Below, piece by piece: positions 58,800 to 64,000 of a stretch of DNA of 64,000 bases. The translations under genes and the position numbers were made by a program. Source of the stretch: Okapia johnstoni (Eukaryota; Chordata; Mammalia; Artiodactyla; Giraffidae). The stretch is taken from the NCBI GenBank assembly GCA_024291935.2, contig CM044313.1, forward strand, positions 87,109,001 to 87,173,000, given 5' to 3'. Every line of letters starts with the position of its first letter. The stretch's first letter is position 1. The notes under the pieces are model-generated. The model was not told where the DNA came from, searched no databases, and worked only from the letters and a program-made list of their open reading frames with translations.

Positions 58800-60060
58800 G
58801 AGCCTAGATTAATTAATTACTCATTTAAACCCCAATACTGAGGAGGTTTTTTAATTGGTTGAAGTTTAGATTCATACATGTTCCATAGCAGATGGACAGG
58901 GGATGGGTAGCAGGTTCCAGGAGTGTATGCACCCTTGATTTGTCCTCTAGCCCTGTGATATGGGAGCACGAAGAAAAATCCATATAGATAAAAGGAAATT
59001 TTACTTAAGGGCCTTGTGTAGAACTAGTCTCTATTTACACGACAGTGAGACATATTCCCCTTTAAGTAGAGGAAAGGGCAATGGGAATATATTTTTGTAG
59101 TTGATGTGAAGTATGAGTCAGCCAAGGGGTCTTGCATTAAGAGAGTTTAAGGCCTTGAGTCCAATAGAGACCATTTGTCAGACTGGAGTTTAAATGAGAG
59201 TTGTTTGAGGAAATTTTTATGTCTGTTAATTAAACCAACTGCCTGGGACCTAGAGGGGAGATGAAAGTTCCCTTTGTAAAGAGCATGGCCTTGTGTATCC
59301 AGAGAAGTAAAACGTCTGCCTTGGTTACTGTTAGCAACATCTGAGACTACAGGGGCATAAGAGATGTACTGTGACACCTCACATTGTGGCCTTAGTTTAC
59401 ATAGAGATCTTTGACCTTGGTTTATGTTTTGAATGTCTGTGGGGCAAGAGATTCCCAGACATTTTTATCCTAAAGGGAACAACTCTTGGTGATGACACAA
59501 GAGTTTGTATTAATGCACAAGATAGAGCCATTTGCTGATGTCCAGTACTAAAATGACTGCCGCTTGTCATCCTCTTGGGCTCATTATTTATTTGGACATC
59601 CTTGTTAAATGATGGAAAGCAGCTTTGTTTCACTTAGCTCCATCATGTTTATGATGACAGCAATGCTCTTCAGGCAGTCTATGAACTTTCCCCCTGCTGT
59701 TGACTCAGTTAATCTCAAGGGATTCCCCAGGTAGTCAGGGGATCTTGGGGAGGAATGACCCCTTCCAGAATGTGGTATCTGGCCAGAAACTTAGAACAGA
59801 AGAGACCACCCCCTTCTGCAGGTGAAACATGCCTCAGGGCCCAGGTTTGGTTTCACACTAAATCAAGAAGTACTTTGCAGCCTGGAAGAGCTTTTGAGGT
59901 GCTGCTTCCATGGATCAAGGCATAATGGGCAGGTGGGTACAGAGGGTCATAGGCTCAGGATCATCATGAGTATTTCCCTTCCAAGTGACTGCTGTGCAAG
60001 TTTATATAATTAGTAATTCAAGAGCCATTGCACAAGAAGCTATGTAAGAGTGAATGGTCA
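58800..60060 (-). pseudogene. Endogenous retrovirus pol remnant: integrase-like region
   Basis: On the minus strand the open piece 59147-59377 reads ANSNQGRRFTS, then FHLPSRSQAVGLINRHKNFL. This corresponds to the retroviral integrase core, where an Asp-Gln-Gly...His-Phe-Thr motif is followed by the His-x-Pro-x-x-x-Gln-Ala-x-Gly-x-x-x-Arg block. The catalytic Asp is Asn here. Flanking minus-strand frames at 58800-59147 and 59400-60060 look like degraded pol with many stops. The composition is distinctly more GC-rich than the adjacent DNA. Old and inactive. The exact ERV class is not resolved (ERVL-like is my inference). Confidence 0.6.
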
Positions 60061-60499
60061 TGGCTATATTGTTCTCCTCACAGTGTCAAAGCTTTATAAA
60101 ATTTAAAGATTGTTCTGATAATGAAACACAATACACAGACACTTAGAGGTGATCCAAATGGGAATGATGGTTTTTTTGTTTGTTTGTTTTTTTAATAGGC
60201 AGAGGCTGGGTGGTGTCCTTTAACTTCAGAAACACAATAGAATAATTATATCCATAAACTAAATATTGAGAGTTATTTGCTTTTTTGATCCTCAAGGATA
60301 TAGGGTGCTGAGCAATTTATTTGGTGAAGTTTAGAAATGAATGAGATTGCCAAATTAACAGGGTGTATATTGACATATATAAGAAGAAAAAAATAATAAT
60401 AAGATCTGGGAGAGAGAAACCTAGCCTGAATCATCCTAGTACAAATTCATGACCTCAACCCATTTCAAAGATAAAGTCACTTTATAGTCCTATAGCATC

Positions 60500-60530
60500 A
60501 TTCTAGTTTAGCATAAGGCTAAACTAGAAT
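60500..60530. repeat. Perfect 13-bp inverted repeat (hairpin)
   Basis: 'attctagtttagc' and its exact complement are separated by a 5-base loop. Not followed by a T run, so not a Pol III or intrinsic terminator. Confidence 0.9.
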
Positions 60531-60635
60531 CCACTTTAGGAAGAATGTTACAGTATGTTCACAGATATATGCCCTGAATCTTTCTTCAAACCATCTCAGA
60601 GGGAAGGAAAATAGCAAATCTTATAGGGATTATTG

Positions 60636-60796
60636 GGCTTCCATTTTGGCCCAGATGGTAAAGAATCTACCTGAAATGAAAGAGACCCAGGTTTTATCCC
60701 TGGGTCAGGAAGATCTCCTGGAAGAAGGGAATGGCTACAGTCAATGTCGTCACAAATAATCAGATATGACTGAGTGACTAACATTAACTCTCTAGC
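60636..60796 (+). repeat. Bov-tA SINE with internal deletion
   Basis: 'ggcttccattttggcccaga' head and box B, then 'gaagggaatggctacagtca', skipping about 60 bp of the body. The 14-bp duplication 'tatagggattattg'/'tataaggattattg' (60622-60635 and 60797-60810) flanks it. Confidence 0.93.
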
Positions 60797-60810
60797 TATA
60801 AGGATTATTG

Positions 60811-61180
60811 TCTCCCAACTTAAACTGTTTCTGAAAACTAATGATGAGGTTATGGAGGTCAGGTAGTAAGTGGAGCCTTGACCCAATTCACCTCCAGTGC
60901 AGTCTTAGACCCATTCTATGGCTATTCACTCAACCCTGAACATATATAGGGTACAGAAACAAGAAACAACTATCAAAATCCCCTCGTTGTTTTTCTGACC
61001 CATGGAGAAAGTACTGTTATGATATGAAGGACCTAGTAGAGGCCACTGGAATTGCACTTGCCCAATACTGACTTGCTTGAAAACAAAACAAAGCAAAAAT
61101 ATCACACCTCTAGAGGAATCACAAAGATTACTGCCACCATCAATGACGTGAAATATGCAAGAGTGCTAATTTCTACCACA
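60811..61180. other. Possible upstream part of retroviral pol
   Basis: Composition matches the retroviral block that follows, but I recognise no domain. Confidence 0.35.
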
Positions 61181-62150
61181 TCCCCATTTAATATGCCTAT
61201 TTGGACAGTGTAAAGCCAGATGTGTCAAGGAGAATGACAGTCGATTATCACCCACATAATTAGGTAGTGATTCCAATCACAGCTGCATTTCCAGATACGA
61301 TGCCTCCCCTGGAGAAAATTAACACAGACCCTGACACCTGGTATACAGCTATTGAAATAGAAATACACTTTCCACCCCCTATGTCTGCCAGCCAAGGGAA
61401 ACATAAGCAGTTGGCTGTCACATGATAAATACAAGATCGTACCTTTCCTGTCTTGTTTCAGAGCTATGTCAACTCCCCAGCTCTCTGTCATAAAATATTC
61501 TAGAGTAGGGACAGGTGTGGGTACTGCTCAGAATAAGGCACTGGTCCATTATAGTCCTGGTTGTATGATCATTCCAAAATAAATACACAGGAAGTAGCCA
61601 GCATCCTAGATCCTTAGTAAAATAGAGAATGCTAAAGGTTCATAAATAAACCTCTCAATATCCATACATCTGTAAAATTGATGAAATATCTTGGATTCAA
61701 GTGGTCTTTTTTTTTTCTTATACCCTAGAGACAAAGAAAAATACTTTCCCTTTCAACAATCACTATCAATAAATAGGCACAATATTTAGTGGATCATGTT
61801 TATGGATTTTGAAGGCAATGTATGTCACATTTGTTCATCCTATTCCAATCTGCTTCCTGGATAATTTGAAAGGCTGCTGATTTTGAGTTGAGCCAAGAAC
61901 AAGAAGGGTCCTGTAATAAATCCACGTTGACCTGCCATTGGGCCTTATGACCCAGAAACCTATTGTTATAGCAGGTGTCTGTGTCAGAGAGATAATTTCC
62001 ATGGAACCTTGACAAACCCCAGTGAGACATTATGAGTCCTAAATCACAGAATTTGGGAATAAGGCCATGCCCTTTTCTATTGACAAACTATTCTCCATTT
62101 GAAATGTTGTCTGGCGCATACTTGGATTTGCTTATGAATATGTTACAGAA
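61181..62150 (+). pseudogene. Endogenous retrovirus pol remnant: RT and RNase H-like region
   Basis: On the plus strand, SPFNMPIWTV (61181) is followed, after a frameshift, by SRRMTVDY, then DPDTWYTAIEI. The segment 61441-61491 reads YVNSPALCH, the conserved block before the polymerase active site. At the active site (about 61541-61575) the Y-x-D-D box is replaced by HYSPG, so catalysis is lost. Further on, NKAMPF and, in another frame, NYSPFEM (around 62056-62106) match the RT/RNase H junction. Homology stops where BovB begins. It lies opposite in strand to the integrase-like block at 58.8-60 kb. Confidence 0.72.
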
Positions 62151-62540
62151 AACTAACCAATCTAATCACATGGACCACAACCTTGTCTAACTCATGAAAC
62201 TATGAGCCATGCTGTGTAGGGCCACCCAAGAAGGATGGGTCATGGTGGAGAGTTCTGACAAAATGTGGTCCACTGGAGAGGGAATGGTAAACCACTTCAG
62301 TATTTCTGCCTTGAGCACCCCATGAACAGTATGAAAAGTCAAAAAGATAGAAAACTGAAAGATGAACTCCCCAGGTTGGTATGTGCCCAATATGCTACTG
62401 GAGATCACTGGAGAAATAACTCCAGAAAGAATGAAGGGATGGTGCCAAAGCAAAAACAACACCCAGTTGTGGATGAGACTGGAAGGAAGGTCTGAAGCTA
62501 TAAAGCGCAATATTGCATAAGAACCTGGAATATTAGGTCC

Positions 62541-63110
62541 ATGTATCAAGGCAAATTGGAAGTGGTCAAACAGGAGATGATAAGTGTGAACATCGACATT
62601 TTAGGGATTGGCAGAATAAAATGGACTGGAATGGGTGAATTTAAATCAGAAGACCATTATATCTACTACTGTGGGCAAGAATCTCTAAGAAGAAATGGAG
62701 TAGCCATCATAGTCAACAAAAGAGTCCAAAATGCAATACTCGGATGCAATGTCAGAAATGACAGAATAATCTCTGTTCATTTCTAAGGCAAACCATTCAG
62801 TATCACAGTAATCCAAGTCATAGCCCTGACCAATAATACTGAAGAAGCTGAACAGTGCTATGAAGACCTACAAACCTTCTAGAACTAACTCCCCCAAAAG
62901 ATATCCTTTTCATTATAGGGAATTGGAATGCAAAAGTAAGAAGTCGAGAAATACCTGGAGCAATAGACAAATTTGTCCTTGGAGTACAGAATGAAGCAGG
63001 GCAAAGGCTAATAGAGTTCTGCCAAGAGGACACACTGGTCATAGCAAACACCCTCTTCCAACAACACAAGAGAAGACTCTACACATGGACATCTCCAGAT
63101 GGCCAACACC
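62541..63110 (+). pseudogene. BovB endonuclease domain, broken
   Basis: The open piece 62541-62786 carries GKLEVVKQEMISVNIDILGI, YIYYCGQESLRRNGVAIIVN and ends ISVHF with a stop. The 'aattggaatgcaaaagtaag' block at 62921-62940 keeps the equivalent of the catalytic motif, with GDW changed to GNW. Frameshifts around 62825-62885 break it. Inactive. Confidence 0.88.
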
Positions 63111-63457
63111 AAAATCAGATTAATTATATTCTTTGCAGTCAAAGATGGAGAAGCTCTATACAGTCAGCAAAAACAAGACTGGGAGCTGACTGTGAACTCC
63201 TTATTGCCAAATTCAGACTTAAACTGAAGATAATAGGGAAAATCAGTAGACCATTCAGGTATGACCTAAATCAAATCCCTCACTATTATACAGTGGAAGT
63301 GAGAAATAGATTTAAGGGACTACATCTGATAGACAGAGTGCCTGATGAACAATGGACAGAGGTTCGTAACATACAGGAAACAGGGATCAAGACCGTCCCG
63401 AAGAAAAAGAAATGCAAAAAAGCAAAGTAGCTGTCTGAGTAGACTTTACAAATAGCT

Positions 63458-63934
63458 GTGAAAAGAAGAGAAGCGAAAAGCAAAAGCAAAAAGGAAAGAT
63501 ATACCCATTTGAATGCAGGGTTTCAAAGAAGAGCAAGGAGAGATAAGAAAGCCTTCCTCCGTCATCAGTGCAAAGAAATAGAAGAAAGCAGTAGAATGGA
63601 AAAGACTAGAGATCTCTTCAAGAAAATTAGAGATACCAAGGGAATATTTCATGCAAAGATGGGCTCAATAAAGGACAGAAATGGCATGGACTTAACAGAA
63701 GCTGAAGATATTAAGAAGATGTGGCAAGAATACACAGAAGAACTGTACACAGAATATCTTCATCACACAGATAATCATGATGGCTTGATCACTCACCTAG
63801 AGTCAGACATCCTGGAATGTGAAGTCAAGTGGGCCTTAGGAAGCATCACTATTAACAAAGCTAGTGGAGGTGATAGAATTACCATCAAGCTATTTCAAAT
63901 CCTAAAAGATGATGCTGTGAAAGTGCTGCACTAA
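63458..63934 (+). pseudogene. BovB linker and start of reverse transcriptase
   Basis: A 158-residue open stretch: KRREAKSKSKKERYTHLNAG, then FHAKMGSIKDRNGMDLTEAE, LESDILECEVKWALGSITIN and KASGGDRITIKLFQILKDDA, ending at a premature stop after VLH. Compared with 54456-55208, GDGIPVEL has become GDRITIKL. Upstream, 'aaagcaaagtag' at 63419-63430 gives another premature stop. Confidence 0.88.
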
Positions 63935-64000
63935 ATACGCCAGCAAACTTGGAAAACTCAGCAGTGGCCACATGACTGGAAAAGGTCAGTTCAGAGAATG

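Larger units (their letters stand above)
62161..64000 (+). mobile_element. BovB LINE with long 5' region, running off the window
   Basis: Sense RTE LINE. A 5' UTR-like part begins at or before 'tctaatcacatggaccacaa' (62161) and includes 'gagccatgctgtgtagggcc' and 'ggagaaataactccagaaag'. The endonuclease region starts near 62520, the linker and RT start follow, and the window ends inside the RT at 'gactggaaaaggtcagt'. It retains the 5' part missing from the other BovB copies here. Where the true 5' end lies, and whether the 3' half is present, cannot be seen. Confidence 0.93.

Noticed and set aside
1066..60796. Many near-identical repeats spaced along the window, as a CRISPR-like or tandem array
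   Set aside because: They are dispersed SINEs in both orientations with individual target duplications and irregular spacing, in a mammalian genome.

Overview
The window looks like a bovid (pecoran ruminant) nuclear chromosome. It is AT-rich and intron- or intergenic-like, with no exon of a functional protein-coding gene that I can support. The diagnosis rests on dozens of copies of repeats specific to ruminants or cetartiodactyls: tRNA-headed Bov-tA SINEs, Bov-A/ART2A-type SINEs, RTE-class BovB LINEs and CHR-type SINEs. Older mammalian layers lie underneath: MIR, L2, L1 3' ends, ERVL-MaLR LTRs and a hAT-like element. I cannot tell cattle, sheep and goat apart from sequence alone.

Layout. 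0-5 kb: an inverted duplication of an L2-like tail, two Bov-tA SINEs, a dead mariner transposon carrying a nested SINE, a MIR and an L2. 5-14 kb: AT-rich single-copy DNA with SINEs, BovB fragments and two unusually long direct repeats (49 bp and 39 bp). 14-25 kb: a MaLR LTR invaded by an L1 end that was itself invaded by a SINE, then CHR SINEs, a hAT-like element, an MLT1-type LTR and a SINE cluster. 24.5-26 kb: 3' half of a BovB. 26-36 kb: single-copy DNA with an MLT1-type LTR and a MaLR internal/LTR junction. 36-37 kb: a 5'-truncated processed pseudogene of SNU13 (15.5K/NHP2L1), the only host-gene-derived sequence I recognise. 37-53 kb: mostly single copy with SINEs, BovB tails and a ruminant L1 3' end split by an ART2A-type SINE. 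53.1-56.0 kb: a 2.87-kb BovB with a clean 11-bp target-site duplication and recognisable endonuclease and reverse-transcriptase blocks. 58.8-62.15 kb: degraded endogenous retrovirus pol, with integrase-like sequence on the minus strand and RT/RNase H-like sequence on the plus strand. 62.16-64 kb: a plus-strand BovB with a long 5' region that runs off the window.

Nothing here works together as a gene system. The open reading frames are remnants of transposases, BovB polyprotein, retroviral pol and a retrocopy, or chance frames through SINEs. The content is a record of successive retroposition, including lineages known to have entered ruminants horizontally (BovB, and probably mariner). I saw no undescribed functional system. 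The most unusual signals are the 49-bp duplication flanking a SINE, the 39-bp perfect repeat 1.7 kb apart, the opposed retroviral pol blocks, and the SNU13 retrocopy whose stop codon is lost.
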